Part shown: positions 33,185 to 46,200 of the stretch, piece by piece | Layout of the letters: each line of letters opens with the position of its first letter | How positions within the stretch are numbered: the first letter of the stretch is position 1 | Source of the DNA: Apostichopus japonicus | Taxonomy: Eukaryota > Echinodermata > Holothuroidea > Aspidochirotida > Stichopodidae | DNA: 64,000 nucleotides | Direction: 5' to 3' | Assembly (NCBI RefSeq): GCF_037975245.1 | Contig: NC_092572.1 | Span: 1,153,501 to 1,217,500, forward strand | Notes under the pieces: generated by a model | Told to the model about the DNA's origin: nothing | Seen by the model: only the letters and a program-made list of their open reading frames with translations | Database searches by the model: none | Translations under genes and position numbers: made by a program

Positions 33185-36100
33185 TAACTTTCTTTGGCGA
33201 TTTTTTATTCAATACTGTTATCTACGAGGCTGTAAGTTACCTCAGATGTCCCACTATTTTGAAGAGCGAAGCTCTAGATCAGGTACTGATAAAATCGTTC
33301 ATGTATATACACTTTGGTATTCTTCTTGAACTTAAAACAGTCCACGCAATTATGATAACGTATGTAAATAGCGACGACTTTATTTTCCTTAGTTTTTAAA
33401 TCAGATGACTCATAACGTACATGTTGGATTAACATTTATACTTGGTATGAGGATTCATCATCTTGGTCGTGTAGTGAGGGTCACTTTAAGCTGTCGTGAT
33501 GTATATAATCTAGGTTTATATAATCCCTCTCCCTCCACCTGACTAAAAGAGAATCTGCATCCCGTTTAAGTTGTTTTCCGTCTACATTAATGTTTGGAAG
33601 ACCTCTCATGAACAGTTGCTCTGCAGTGGTTACTTTGAAATATGACAGTCGCAATTTTTCTGAAGAGAATATATAAGCAATGGCGCTTATTGTTAATATC
33701 ACGTCAACTGTTTATGCAGATGAGTACTATTCGCGCTTTCAATAAGCTGACTCGTACATATGGGTGTACGACTCATAACGTTATCATGATAGTCGCTGTT
33801 AGATGTCTCCGTACGATATCGCGATGTGGTCTGTGTACCTTCATAACTTCATTTACATGTATTGCAAAACTATGAAATTCCAAAGTATCAATTTTCAAAG
33901 TATGTTCGACTGGAAATGTCAACGACGCAGCTTTCTGTTTGTTGCGACGTAGTTTTATAAAGTATAGATGGGAGGGCTGAACTAAATAAAGTGAGCAAAA
34001 TATAGTAAGGTTAACAAGAAGTATGATGTTATACATACAAAATATTACAAAGAAGATTGATGGTTAATATTCATATCTATCAGATAATCGATGGAAGGTA
34101 TCCGTACTACGTTAATCATGGTAGTTTTCGGTTTCTTAACTGTATCTATATTAACAATATATGAAGGTCATTAGTGCAACAACGCAAAATACACACTAAG
34201 ATTTGTTTCTACATAGTACTCAATTATGTCAAAATGTGTAAAATCGAAAGAAGATCCCTCTTTGGAATGAAACAGAGAAATGAGAGTTTATCTTAATTTA
34301 ATGTTGTGGTTGGTTATCAGCGATGTCCTTTACAAAACGACATACGTCATAAATTCAGTACAGAGCAATCTTTCAAGTTGCTTCAAAGTATCTAGTATAA
34401 GGTCATTAAATACATACGAGACACTCTAGCTGCCTGTACAAAACAATACTCTTGTTATGCTTAGGTATCAACAACAAATCCTGACTTTCCTTCCTTAGAT
34501 TAACTAGGAGAGTTTATTTTCAAATATAAATGATGAAATTGTGTCAATAGTTACGCCTGATCCACTCGTTTTATAATAATTTGTAATTTGCCTACGTCAT
34601 TATTTGACGTGGCAGTCATACGTTACTGATTGCATGACTGCGTAAACGTTTGAATAAATGGCAAACCGAAAGTGAAACAAGCATTCTATGAAATATCAAA
34701 GTTCAAATGGAAAGAGTACTTCAAGTAGCAATTAATCATTGGTACGCCAATTGACACAGATAAGACTAGTATAATCTATAACATACGGTTCTATGACGCA
34801 CGGCGATGAGAACTACTACCTTACTATGTAAAAAATGATAACCATAACATTGCACTGTGTTTGCAAAATAATATAAGTTTATGTGTAACACTTAAACGCC
34901 ATAAGGCCAAGCATGTAAATAAATTACAGAAATTATCAACTACGTAAATTACCGCTGTAGGTATTTCTAATGTTCACCTTACTTTCAGCGACGATCAATA
35001 TGACAAATTATCGTTTCGTATTACGAGTTAGTGTGTACAAAACCCGTTGCATTTACCACTGAGCATATATATTTTCCACCATTCATTCTAACATTACATT
35101 TTAAAACATACTGTGTAGCTAACAAATATGATTACGCCACAACGGCAGTTATAATTGATTGAGGTTAAGGTGACTTACGAACAACGTTGCGTTCTGTAGG
35201 AAACCGACGATGAACAAAGATGTTATGTTGTCTTGCAAGCAAACTATCGTACGTGCAGTTTTCGGTAAATAGTATTTCCTTGCTTATCAATACTTGAACT
35301 TTGGATTATAGATTATAAAACCTGGTATAGTGTAGACTTTTCTGCATATATGGCAAACATGTCTGTGGTATAGATAATATAATATGTTTACTTTGTGGGC
35401 GAGCTGTGTTAACCAACGAATATAAATAACATCACGAGATATCGATGAAGTAACGTTTGACCTTTGGGTAAATTATTCATAGCATAATACATACATTTTC
35501 CTTCCGTTAGTTTGGTATATTTTTGATAAGACTATTCGGTTCCATAGGAGTTCATTGGTTTGACTGTTTATATTGACATGATATTCATGTCTCATGTAAT
35601 CATACGTGAACCTTCCCAGTTAACGCAATTACTAAAATCGTGGAAATCATTAAACACATTAATATTCGAATTGGTTTAGGAATTATCAAGATTGTACACC
35701 AAGAACGTTCCATGTACAAAATGGATAGAAATAAAAACATTATCGAACTGTTTTGTCGTTTAGCTCGAAACGTCCACAGTTTTAACATAATGAAAACGTT
35801 AGCCCAACCACGGTACGGCATTTAACGTCACTACCCGATGATATTGGCAAGTACAGGACCAACATCGTCATCACTGAGAAATATCAACTTTATTTTTATT
35901 TACATGGAGGTAACAACTAATCGCGTGAAAACATCAAATTCATTTATGTACACTACAATCTTTTGCAAAAGATTTACGCCGTCGACCGCCTACCAGATCT
36001 TAAAATATTAAAGAAGTTAGAAAGTTATAATTGTCTGTTTGGTGCAATGTGTTTTGTTAAGAACTATAAAGTTATATTCCTCAGTTGCAAAAAGTAAGAT

Positions 36101-37773
36101 GAGTATATTTTCTTAAACATTTCATATTTAATGACTGCGTTACTCGTTCCAGGCGCTTTTGATGATCATTGTAAAATATTGCTATATAATGACTCAACGA
36201 AGTATACTTTTCTTAGATTCATACAAACAACACTTTTTAAGAGCTGACGTTTCTAAATAAAAATCAACGCCTTGATGACAACGTATAAGCCAAATTATGT
36301 GCTCTAGGCTATCTATCAAGCTACAAATAATATGAGAGGTTTATAAAGATGGATTATACACAATAGGTATCAAGCTCTTAACAATAGAATAATACTGAAA
36401 ATGAAACAGATTTTACATTTAATAATATATTATACGCAGGTTAAAACGCTCTTCAAATAATAAAAGTGCATGTATAATCAGTTCAAGTGGATAAAACTAT
36501 TTTTTTACGAGACAGTGGAACTTTACCATAAGCTCTTTTCATACTTTATAGTTTGTCCTTCAGCAATGAGTGTTACGAGTTAGATTGCAATCTATAGTCA
36601 CGATGGGAACGTAGATGACAGATATATTCGATGTAGGGAAAACCTGTTCCAGAGAAATATTCCGGTACAATCTGGTTAGATGTAACTTATTATGTATGTA
36701 CATTCTTTTAGCTGAGGCATTTTAAAAAGGACGTGTAACACGCTTTATTTAACTCATTCCCGATTACATATTTGTCTAACGTCATAAGTCTTACCTATCT
36801 CATTACGACTTATGCGATACCAATACAGAACAATGTAGTCTCTTACATGTAAATTAGTATGTTCTTTTGACAAAGCACCTTAAAACTAAATTAATAAAAT
36901 ACACAACAATTACAGACAAATGTACTCATCTTCTCTGTTTTCTTCTCTTTATTGTCATGTTTTCCTATATCCCTTTTATGTTATGGAGGGTTACTGCATA
37001 TCTGCTCACATAAGCTCTTTTTGAGCTTCACCTTCTTTGGTATTCTCATATAAGTTTAATTATTATACCCGTATGACCAGTTTGAGAAATAAATGTGTGA
37101 ACTGTATTCATTTGATGCCAACTAAAGTGTGACGAGAAACAAATGGGTTGTCTTAAAAGTCGACTGTACTAATGCAATGTGGACCGGTGAAGCTCTACTA
37201 GTATGGGATATGTCTTTAATTTCGAGGACAGTGAATAAATACCTTAGGATACAGATAATAGTTGTCCCTTCCTCCCCCTCGCATCCTTTGCTGTCGTTCT
37301 GTCCAGTGATTCATTGCTTACTGTCGTGTTCCAAAGTCCATATGAGACAATCAGCGTCCTGAAGTAATACATCTAACGTCGGTCTCAAATCAACGTCAAG
37401 TCGTTATTACAATTGAAGGTTGATATCAGTGTGATCATTTACCCATGAACGTAAGCCTTGAGAAACAATACAGGGAGAACAAGAAAAAATCGTTCTCTAG
37501 TTGTGTAACTTTCGTCTTCATTCCCATATTTATATAATATGAAGCTAATAATATGATACCCGCTGAAGTTGGATTTCTTCCGGAAACGTATTACTGTGCA
37601 TATACGGGCACATATTATATGCTAGCTATGCGGCCGAGCACCCCATGGTTCCCAGAAAGGGTTGAATGATATTTTATATATCTTCATTTTCATAATATGT
37701 TTTGTGCACTCACGTCAATACGCTTCGCCACTTGGACCCCAGGGGCTTTGAAATACCTCCCATAGAGTTTTAA

Positions 37774-39097
37774 AGGAGAAATAAACCCTAGTTTTTTTGC
37801 ATCCATTCTTACGTTTTGACAGATGGTCTTTCAAGTAAAAGCAAAAGAAAAGCATAAAAATCCCTTCTTTGAGGTGAAAAAAACGATTTGAATGTAGTTC
37901 ATGTGTCGCGACATTTTGTTTGAATTGAGCCAGTTCCCGGATGTACCGTGACGAAAGCGAGCCGCTTCGCGTATTTCAAGACAAAATAGTTGCCAATCCC
38001 TAAAATAATTAGAATTGTACTTTCAACAATAGTATTGAATAAAATATCGATCAAAAAATATCTTTTGTCTTTATTGATCTGTAAAAATGCTTAAAAAGTG
38101 TGTGAAATTTGTTATTGTAACGAGTATCAGTAGAAATATAAATTTTCAAGGATTTGATTTTTAACGTGTTTAAATTACATTGCTTTCAACACGCATACTC
38201 AGTCCTAGTGATAGCGTTACCTACGTCCATCATTGCACTCCAATTTACTGTCGAGCAAATATCTTCAAAAAAGAAAATGGAAGCCTTTGGATTGGAATCG
38301 TATCTTTTCGAACCAGAATATTCAGAGGAAGAACTGATATATCGAGAGGAGGAGTTTGTGCAAAAAATCAGTCCGCGACTGTTGGTGATGTTGGGTCGAA
38401 TTCCGTTGCTGATACGAATACCGGTTCCGCGGGACACTGCGAAGAATGGTGTATGTGTGCACTCTGTTCGCCATTGGAAAGCGACAAGGGGAGGGTATGC
38501 TGCTATTGCTTGTTCGCGGAAAAAGCTTTGTTGAACGCAGGAGAATGTCTGACCAACAGACATGAATTCTCCCAGATTTTTCTGCAGCTAGTTCATTTAG
38601 AACTCTGTTTTGTAAATTTCTAGAGGTACAAGAAGAAGAATCCTTTTCCTACGGCTGCTGAGAACATGACGAACAGGTACTGTACACCTCAGTGAAAGTT
38701 CACTCTTTTCCGGATATTTTATTCCATCTGGAATAACGAAATATCTTTTTCCTTTTACTGCTCCCTCTTCGGTTAACACAACCAAAGACTTGGCATTCGG
38801 CATTTTAACTGGTGATATAAGCGAAGCATGATGCTCGAACATAGTGTGAATAGACTATAACTTGTATGCAAAGCTTCATTGTTTTGAAGTTACGATGGGC
38901 TAGCCTACGTCACTTTTGAAGCGCCCTCAATACTCAAATTAACAAAATGGCCGTTGTTCAAATGGGTAAAAAAAAAAAAATGGGAAATTCGCGTAAAATT
39001 CAGGGAAACTATATTTTGCTTAGTAATATCATAAATGGTATCAGGAAAATATTACCTACCACATGTACACTTCAAAATCCCAGAGTTTATTTCTCCT
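37774..39097 (+). mobile_element. TTAA-flanked DNA transposon (Kolobok-like)
   Basis: 1,324 bp with inverted ends AGGAGAAATAAACCCT and AGAGTTTATTTCTCCT (15 of 16 pair). TTAA lies at both flanks (37,770-37,773 and 39,098-39,101), and unit A has the empty site with a single TTAA at about 22,340. TTAA duplication is made by piggyBac and Kolobok transposases. The cysteine domain inside (see 38,277-38,623) resembles the P2X7-like domain found in Kolobok-type elements, which favours Kolobok. Too short for a full transposase, so it is a deleted derivative. Confidence 0.8.
38277..38623 (+). pseudogene. P2X7-like cysteine domain of transposon, frame-disrupted
   Basis: Two overlapping plus frames together resemble the C-terminal P2X7-like module common in invertebrate transposon proteins. 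The first frame gives MEAFGLESYLFEPEYSEEEL from 38,277, resembling the Y.FEP lead-in. The second frame gives HCEEWCMCALCSPLESDKG then RVCCYC at 38,431-38,508, matching WC.C..C....E..CC, and ends CLTNRHEFSQIFLQLV, matching the C(I/L)T.H..F...L tail. The switch of frame between about 38,340 and 38,430 means a frameshift or a small intron. The stop at 38,621-38,623 truncates it. The module is thought to bind metal; it would not be active here. Confidence 0.55.
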
Positions 39098-39499
39098 TTA
39101 ATTTCTCTGGCCTGAATTTGTTACTGTGTTTAAACAGACTTAGAAATAAACAATAAACATTTAAATATACTGCAGCTTGCCGGGGTTTTGGTTCAAGGGC
39201 TCTGAGATACATTCAATCATGGAGGTAAAAACATGGAATCTTCGAATTAACCCTATTTCTGACATGTATTGTTTATGTCACAGCTACCTTGAATTAGCCT
39301 AACAGATCCTTCTCATCTCCAGTCGATACGGTATGCACTAGTAATTAGACAGGATTCCACTTTTGTTGCATTTAAAGCCGCTCTCAGAAAAGATAGTTGG
39401 TCTTGAAATTGTTATACACCCCATATCCCTTGACAAAATGGTGATGCTTTCCACCAGAAGTAGCTGTAGATTGAAAGCAGACTTATTGCTTGTTAAAAT

Positions 39500-39818
39500 A
39501 GGTGTAAAAGTAAGTTGGCCTGACGTTTCGATCCTAGCAGGATCTTCTTCAGAGGCTAAATGACAAGTAACAGTACAGTAACAGAAGGGACAAAAACATG
39601 CACAGATAACAGACAGGTAAATGAGCACGGTGAACACAATGAGATGGTTGAAAGGGGATAATATATTTTCATTTTCTGTGCATGTTTTTGTCCCTTCTGT
39701 TACTGTACTGTTACTTGTCATTTAGCCTATGACTCGTCAGGCCAACTTACTTTTATACCTTCTATTACACAGGCTTCCTAGTGGATAAGCAGTTTGCTAA
39801 CAGTTTTATTTCATTTTA
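39500..39818. mobile_element. Foldback element with 8-9 bp target duplication
   Basis: Present in unit B only. The left arm (39,509-39,605) and right arm (39,676-39,760) are inverted: AGTAAGTTGGCCTGACG against its complement near 39,740-39,757, and CATGCACAG against CTGTGCATG at the loop side, with about 75 bp of high identity in between. The left arm alone has GATCCTAGCAGGATCTTCTT. Flanks GTTAAAAT (39,492-39,499) and GTTAAAAAT (39,819-39,827) look like a target duplication. A fragment of the same end lies at 56,565-56,589. No coding sequence. Confidence 0.65.
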
Positions 39819-40473
39819 GTTAAAAATAATCAGAACACAGAAAAAAAGACCCCATTTCATCAGAACAGGGAAATAGTTTGCCAAAGGGAAACAGGAACGG
39901 ATCTATGCGGTAATTAATGTAGCTTGAATGTGAAGCTTCAGCTATATTTAAATACAATAGATTTATTACCATATATGGTAACACACAATTCAAAGAATGA
40001 AGTGTAATTTTTAATAAGTTCAAGTGGACAATACACATTAACACCAAAGAATGAAACTAAAGCCCAAACAATTAGGTGTACATTATCCTGCGTCCTTCAT
40101 AGATAAGTGTACATTTAATGAAATGGGCCGTTCTATCTAGTGGTAGAATTGATGAGACATTGTTTCGCAAGTGCCTGGTTAGTTTAGTTGTAATAAGGGC
40201 GTAGAAAACCATGCCGTATTTTCCTGTGCTGCGATAATGCAGCGCACGTCCTGACCATATATAAGTAAGCAGTCGTGTCCAAATATATTAGAAACACCGT
40301 CGGAACAACTTTCCTCCCCGCCTGGCCTAGCTAACTTGATCCACCCTGTATTGTTCATGATTCATGTTCGATTTGGCCGAGGTAATTCTGTACCGTATAT
40401 CACCAATCAGATTTGACCTCGCGGGTCACGCAAGTCGATTGGAGCTCCCCGTAAGACACTTTGCTGTAATGTA

Positions 40474-40821
40474 GTAGTGGGCAACCTTATTGAATGAATG
40501 GGCCAGATTTAAGGAGTGAAAGATTGACAGGGCCGCACCTAACCAAGGACCTGCTGTTGACTTAAATCCTTTGATTCCGAGGACTTTCAAGCAATAGGTG
40601 TGTGTACTAATCTGTATTCACTAAAACATAATGCCAATACAGTACAGTTGATAATTAATGGTGATAATATACCTACCTGACAGCATCATTAGTGCAGATA
40701 AGTTCTAAGTAGCTACCTCATTTTTGTGATTATGTAAAATAGATTTATTCTTTTTCTTTTTCTTGAGACATCTCACGGGCCGCAAAAAAATCACTGGCGG
40801 GCCCATGTGACCCGCGGGCCG
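40474..40821. mobile_element. hAT-like short element in unit B
   Basis: Present in unit B only. It starts GTAGTGGGCAACC and ends GTGACCCGCGGGCC, with GGGCC-rich ends. Flanks CTGTAATGTA (40,464-40,473) and CTGTGATGTA (40,822-40,831) resemble a target duplication with one mismatch; unit A has one copy (CTGTAATGTA near 23,362). The terminal inverted repeat is short and imperfect, so the hAT assignment is tentative. Confidence 0.5.
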
Positions 40822-41554
40822 CTGTGATGTAAGCAACGTTTACGTACAAAGATAATGCTAGTCGTCAATATGTGCTGTTTGGGCCTAGTTTAGTTTACTA
40901 GTAGAGGCTTACTAGTATCGGCAAAGTTATTCTTCTCGACAGTTCTTAAAGTTCAATACAAGGTGATAAGTTTATATTTTTACAGTAATTTCTCATTCTT
41001 TCAGTAATAAAAAGAGGACTTTCAACAAAGTAAAATTATTATTTAAAGAGCGAAAGTTCTCTCACAATTTGAAATTAACAATATCCTGTTGTTAGATTCG
41101 AAGGAACCTAATTAACCCAGATTATGCTATTTGCTCTTGGAATTGAACTTCTAAAACCTGGATATGCTTTATTTACTTAATTCCTGATATTAAATTTGTA
41201 ACTCCGACAGAAACTGTTTGACTACCTAAAAAATTGAGCCCATATGTCGGATTGAGGTAACCAACTTGTTATAACACGTTCGTGACTGCAAAACAGGAAC
41301 ATCTTTAATATCCTTTATCACACAATCATTTATAAAATTGAGTAGCATAGAAAAATAATTGGTCACCGTGGCGGTATCACTTTTATTTAGAACTGCATCA
41401 ATAGTGTTTTATTAATGAAACTATCTGGATCCAGTAATGTATACAAGTTTTTATTTACCTGCAATGAAGAATGTAGGTCCTTTATAATACCGTACAATTG
41501 GAAAAATACATGCAATACTTAGGTGCCGTTATTAATTTAACACCAAACATATAT

Positions 41555-41788
41555 ATGAAGAATGGGCTGTTTTCTTCCTATCGTGATTATCAAAATATCG
41601 TTAGATCACCCTTGCAGTAATTCGTTCTATTACAAGTCTACAGGCTACAGTAGAATAATCATGTTTACTTCCTCTGTGAACATTGTATGTGAACTGGCTG
41701 TGTGTACATTCCACTACAAAGCTTCAATAGTAGAATAAAACAGGGTCCCTTTTTTCGTTCCTATGCAATTTTAGTGTTTTTTTTTTTA
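41555..41788. other. Unit B segment replacing the unit A microsatellite
   Basis: Unrelated to unit A. It runs from GAAGAATGGGCTG to a T run (41,778-41,789), with no recognised element. Flanking ACACCAAACA and ATCGATGGAACAAAACAT are shared with unit A. Confidence 0.4.
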
Positions 41789-41918
41789 TCGATGGAACAA
41801 AACATTGCCAATATTAAAGCAGCAACGCACATAGTTCCAAGTGCTCACTATGTAGTTGTTTCTCAAGGTCTAACATATATAATACCCACGTTATGTAGCG
41901 TAATCGGACTTCTAATTA

Positions 41919-42048
41919 GGGGATAAATACTAGGGGAACCGGTCTTAAATTTGATTTGAGACCGATGATGACGTCATCGAGGAGGCTGAGCGGACCGAGG
42001 CGAGGTCTAAAATCAAATTTAAGACCGGGTACCCTCGTTTTTATCCCC
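41919..42048. mobile_element. 130-bp palindromic MITE
   Basis: Arms of about 45 nt with five mismatches, beginning GGGGATAAATAC on the left and ending TTTTTATCCCC on the right; the inner half GGTCTTAAATTTGATTT is perfect in both arms. The centre holds TGACGTCA (41,969-41,976), which matches the cAMP-response-element consensus. No clear target duplication. It opens the 1.3-kb unit B-specific insertion. Confidence 0.6.
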
Positions 42049-43225
42049 ATTCATAAATGACCCTCACAAATGTTAGAAAACGGCATTTTTTCGCTAATTT
42101 TTGCTGATCTGTTTTTAATTCTCCTAATGCCTCCCTTGATCTTTTTCCTGAATGACGTAATAGTCACCTCATGTAAAACAGCATTTCCTTCCAACGAACA
42201 TTCAGAGTGGAAAAATACGAATGAAGCAGTGTCGTTCGTTCTTAAATTTTGGTAGTTTAATCGATTCAAACACTACAAAATGGAGGAAAAGACAATTAAA
42301 TAAGAACAGATGAACAAATTTCTAAAGATAACATTTTAAAACTTTATTTTGACCTACCAGGTCAAATTGCGCAATAAACAGATGCCGAGTTGTGTGTGTT
42401 CTGGAAAGTCCGTAAACGCTACAACTAAACAGTTAGGCTAGCAACGTTGCATGTTGCTAACATTCTTTTGAGTAGAACTCGTCTATGCCTATCAAATAAA
42501 CGTTTACTGGGCCAGAGAATGAGCAGTTTTTGAAGAGGTTCCGAGCCCCATTGTTCGACAGGTTTGGACTTGTAGTAACCGCAGTGTTATTGCGAGTCTG
42601 AAAGATCGCTAGGCCTAGTCCCTGGTCAGTTATGTCGTTACTGCTAGTAGTAGTAGTGCTTACGTTATTGTTAGGCTTAGCGACAAGGTTCTTCTGTTAT
42701 AGTGTCAACATTGGACGCTTTACGCTTCGGTTCTTCGTTGAAGCACCTCGATAAGGTTGCTGACATTGACTCTAGCTCAAAATTAAGCTCAAAATTTATC
42801 CCTTAGTCATTTCATGATCCTCGAAGTATTTAGCTGGATGATTTAAGAAGTACGTACAGTGTGTATTGAGACTAGGTGTGTGTGAAAACATATACAGTAC
42901 TACTGCTTTAACTAATTGCAAGTAGGCTATATATACTGTACAGTATTTCCAATTTGGAACATTTCTTTGCCCATAAACATATTTGCACATACTCATGGCA
43001 ACGTTACACCATGTCTTCATTTCTTTTAATTATGACTTCATGATTGCCACGGCAACAAACCAGTGTTTGTCTAACATTTCGATCCTGAAGCAATTCTCCT
43101 CTCTATACACTCGACCAGTCTCGAATCGCATTCGAGACTGGTCCAGTATGCAGAAAGTTGGTTTAGGCATTTATGAATGTTCAATATCAAATTATAAGAT
43201 AGACCTAAAGCAAGGTGAGTTCTGA
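42049..43225. other. Remainder of unit B-specific insertion
   Basis: No counterpart in unit A (which passes directly from 24,265 to 24,310). Contains short open frames without recognisable domains and a 14-bp-stem hairpin at 43,113-43,143. Origin unknown. Confidence 0.4.
43113..43143. repeat. Perfect hairpin, 14-bp stem
   Basis: GACCAGTCTCGAAT, loop CGC, then ATTCGAGACTGGTC. All 14 pairs match. Confidence 0.8.
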
Positions 43226-46200
43226 ACCGTAAGTTTGCAAAAATACAGTGTACTACTAAGGTTTTGGCTGAATAAATCACGATTTAGTAGGCTGAATGTT
43301 CATCGGTACTCTTAACAGGGCTTTTATAGTCAAATTTGAGTTGAAAGTACAGAAAAGGGCGGAGGTATACAAGTTTCCTGTTGAAAGGTTGTTTGGTATA
43401 GTTTTAGGGTCATAACTGCATTACAATATCGTAACCATTGGTTCGTAGAGAACGTTAAGAATCAGTCAAGCACCCAGTTACATAATTAGTATATACATTT
43501 TGTATAACGAACATTATGCTGGTATTATATTATCCTCAGCCCGTATTACCGGTATTATAAACATTATTAAACTAATATAGGCTCATACGTCTTCTGTTAA
43601 ATCTTTGCTACCGGCATAGACAGAAGTCATTGTTCGAACACCAAAGAAATGCGAAAGCAGCTTGATATAAAGACTACGTTTAACCTTGAAGGAGACATTG
43701 TCGTTAAATAAGTGATAACGTTTATCAATCAAGGAACCATAGCATTTTACCAGCTACTCATGCTAGTGCAAGTCATGGTTTGATATATCGCATGCAATCT
43801 TTCACTTTATGGTCAAAACAATAACAAAGAAATGCCTAGACCAACATAAACAAATACATTTTATTGAAACAAGCCGATGAGGATGGATTATCAGCGATAT
43901 TTGAATTCGGAGCTGTAGAAAAACAGTTATGATTGAAACTGAACACAAATATAGTTAATAATATGATTTCTTTGCCTCCACATAAAAGAACAATGAAGTG
44001 AAATGAAGAATGAAGTTAGCAGACACCATGAATGAGTCACATGTTATACAGTTATGTTAATAGCTATGAAATATAATTGAATGGCGGTTCATTCGACTCC
44101 TTTCCAATTGAATGAGTGATTATAATGTCCTATCTATGAATCCTAGAAGGAGAGGACAGAGTGCTGGGTGGCAAGTTGGCAGGAGTGTTTTCTGTCAACA
44201 TGTGTGGATATGCATAACGTTATTCTATTAATTATTGAATGAGTGACTAATTATTTTTACTATATTATCAGCGGGGAATCTTTGGAGTGTTGACTCTTCT
44301 TGCTTCTCTAATAATAGTACAGATACAACGGTTATAAAATCTTTAGTGAAGATCTAATTTACTAAGTTCAGCAAACAGTTTTTACAGATAAGAACAAACA
44401 TGTTTGTCATATTAGCAAAGTGACTTTACTTGTGTCATTGCTCTTAGAGAAAATATGAATAGAGGGCGAACATCAGGGTGAATTTTATAGGACGTGTGTT
44501 AGTCGTGTTCTGAATTCTCGAATTCTAAATGACCGACCTTTAGCCTGAGTCGCAACCTAAACTCGTCTGGGTCCTTCAACAGCACAGTACAGCACAGCAC
44601 AGTACATTGTTTTAATGACATACACATAATATGTTACTGTCGATATTCTTTCAACGTTGCGAATTTGTCAGGCGATTAAACAAGTACTATTTGGTTGGAT
44701 AGGGAAATTGTGGTATGAGATTAGCTTTTACCATTATGTCAACTAGTTTCATCTCTAAGCACGGTTAAGATACAAACCCGAATGGTTTGAATTACCAATT
44801 TTGTATTACCATGGTTTAGTCATGTATAAGGTTAAGTAGGTGTACGTTCGAAATAGCAGAGGTGGATGGTGAGCAACGCTATCCTGATATAGTGTAGGTC
44901 TACCGTGGATCTGTATCAGAAATTTTCTCCGCAGTAGTCATACATATTCAATCACTCATAACCCTGACTCACATTATCCTGTATGTTAAATTTGAGTGTA
45001 AACAATAATATAGCATATTCACTTGTACTCCAAAGTTTACCCACATTTGTTAATCTGTTTATATAATAAATCCAAAAAAAAAATATTGAATTTGTTCGTT
45101 GCAATAACTGCACTGAAAAATAAGTAGTTCATGAAGACCCCCCCCCCCAAAAAATAATAATAATAATAATAAGAAGAATTTAACTGTACCGCCAAGCAGT
45201 CGAGGCAACCGGCTATAGGAAGTAGAATTAGCTTGTGGCGATTTATGCAATATTATTAAATAATATTATGAAATGTGTATTATGTATTTAATATTACTGT
45301 TGGGCATATTACACATATACTCCTTTCGGAGATTCGAAACGTAACAGAACAGAACGTTCGGCAATGATATGTTATGATAACTGTGTTGCAACTTTTAGTT
45401 GAAGACAATGCCATTCCAGTTTTTGTATAAGTCTGCCTCTGAAGAGATCATCTTATTATCGAGTTGCTACGATTATAAATTTCGCTTACTGCTATTGTCT
45501 CTCTGTGATAACAATGAAGTTAAAATGAAAGTCAAAGTCAAAGTGAAAGTCAAAGTGACAGCTCTTATATCGTGGATTTGTTATGATTTGAAACATCTAT
45601 AAGCATGCTTCAATTCTATTATATTACTCTCTTAATACAATATAAAGGGGAATAATTAACTAACATTCTGAAGTCATTGTACTTTATGATAATGATGTAT
45701 TAGTGTTTTAATCTTCCAACAAGATAACACTAAATCACTGAAACGCCGCGGCTACATCCCCTCCCCACCCAAACCCAATATATATAGTGCTGAGACATAT
45801 TCTAAGGTTGACAAGAGGAGTAATTCTTCTGTCTGACAATTATTTGTGTGCTTCAAATTGCTAAGAGGCCAAGACTTAACTAAAAAGTGTTGCAGCTCCC
45901 GGTAGCTTCCTTGTTGTTGTCCCAGCCAAAAATTTAAACCATTGGAATACTTCATACATGTAAAGATTCATAAATTATACTGTTGAAGAAAGATGAATCT
46001 AAAAGTCACTGCATTCGATCCCTAAAAGCTCAGCGGTATCGAAAGCGACGTTCCTGGGTCGATTCAGCCGGTACCGACAAAGAAAAACACCCAATCACTG
46101 ATGCATACCCACTTAAACAAATAGATAGAATCTCTCCAACAAACTGGAAATTGAAAGGAAATTCTTTTCTCTATGGAGAAAGCATGAAATTTCCATATCC

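Larger units (their letters stand above)
17972..34058 (+). repeat. Segmental tandem duplication, unit A
   Basis: About 16.1 kb, colinear with unit B (34,085-51,792) in the same orientation. Anchors: 17,973 with 34,085; 18,518 with 34,658; 19,178 with 35,283; 20,640 with 36,618; 22,700 with 39,480; 25,000 with 43,930; 28,280 with 45,740; 30,700 with 47,830; 32,978 with 50,440; 34,054 with 51,790. Similarity is roughly 85-90% by eye. No host gene with recognisable domains or splice structure is seen. Short open frames are not conserved as proteins between the units. Confidence 0.9.

Noticed and set aside
38186..38563. 125-residue minus-strand open frame in the TTAA transposon
   Set aside because: Shadow of the P2X7-like plus-strand frames.
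44578..44608. AGCACAGTACAGCACAGCACAGTAC short repeat
   Set aside because: Only about 30 bp, with no counterpart of interest. An ordinary microsatellite-like slip.
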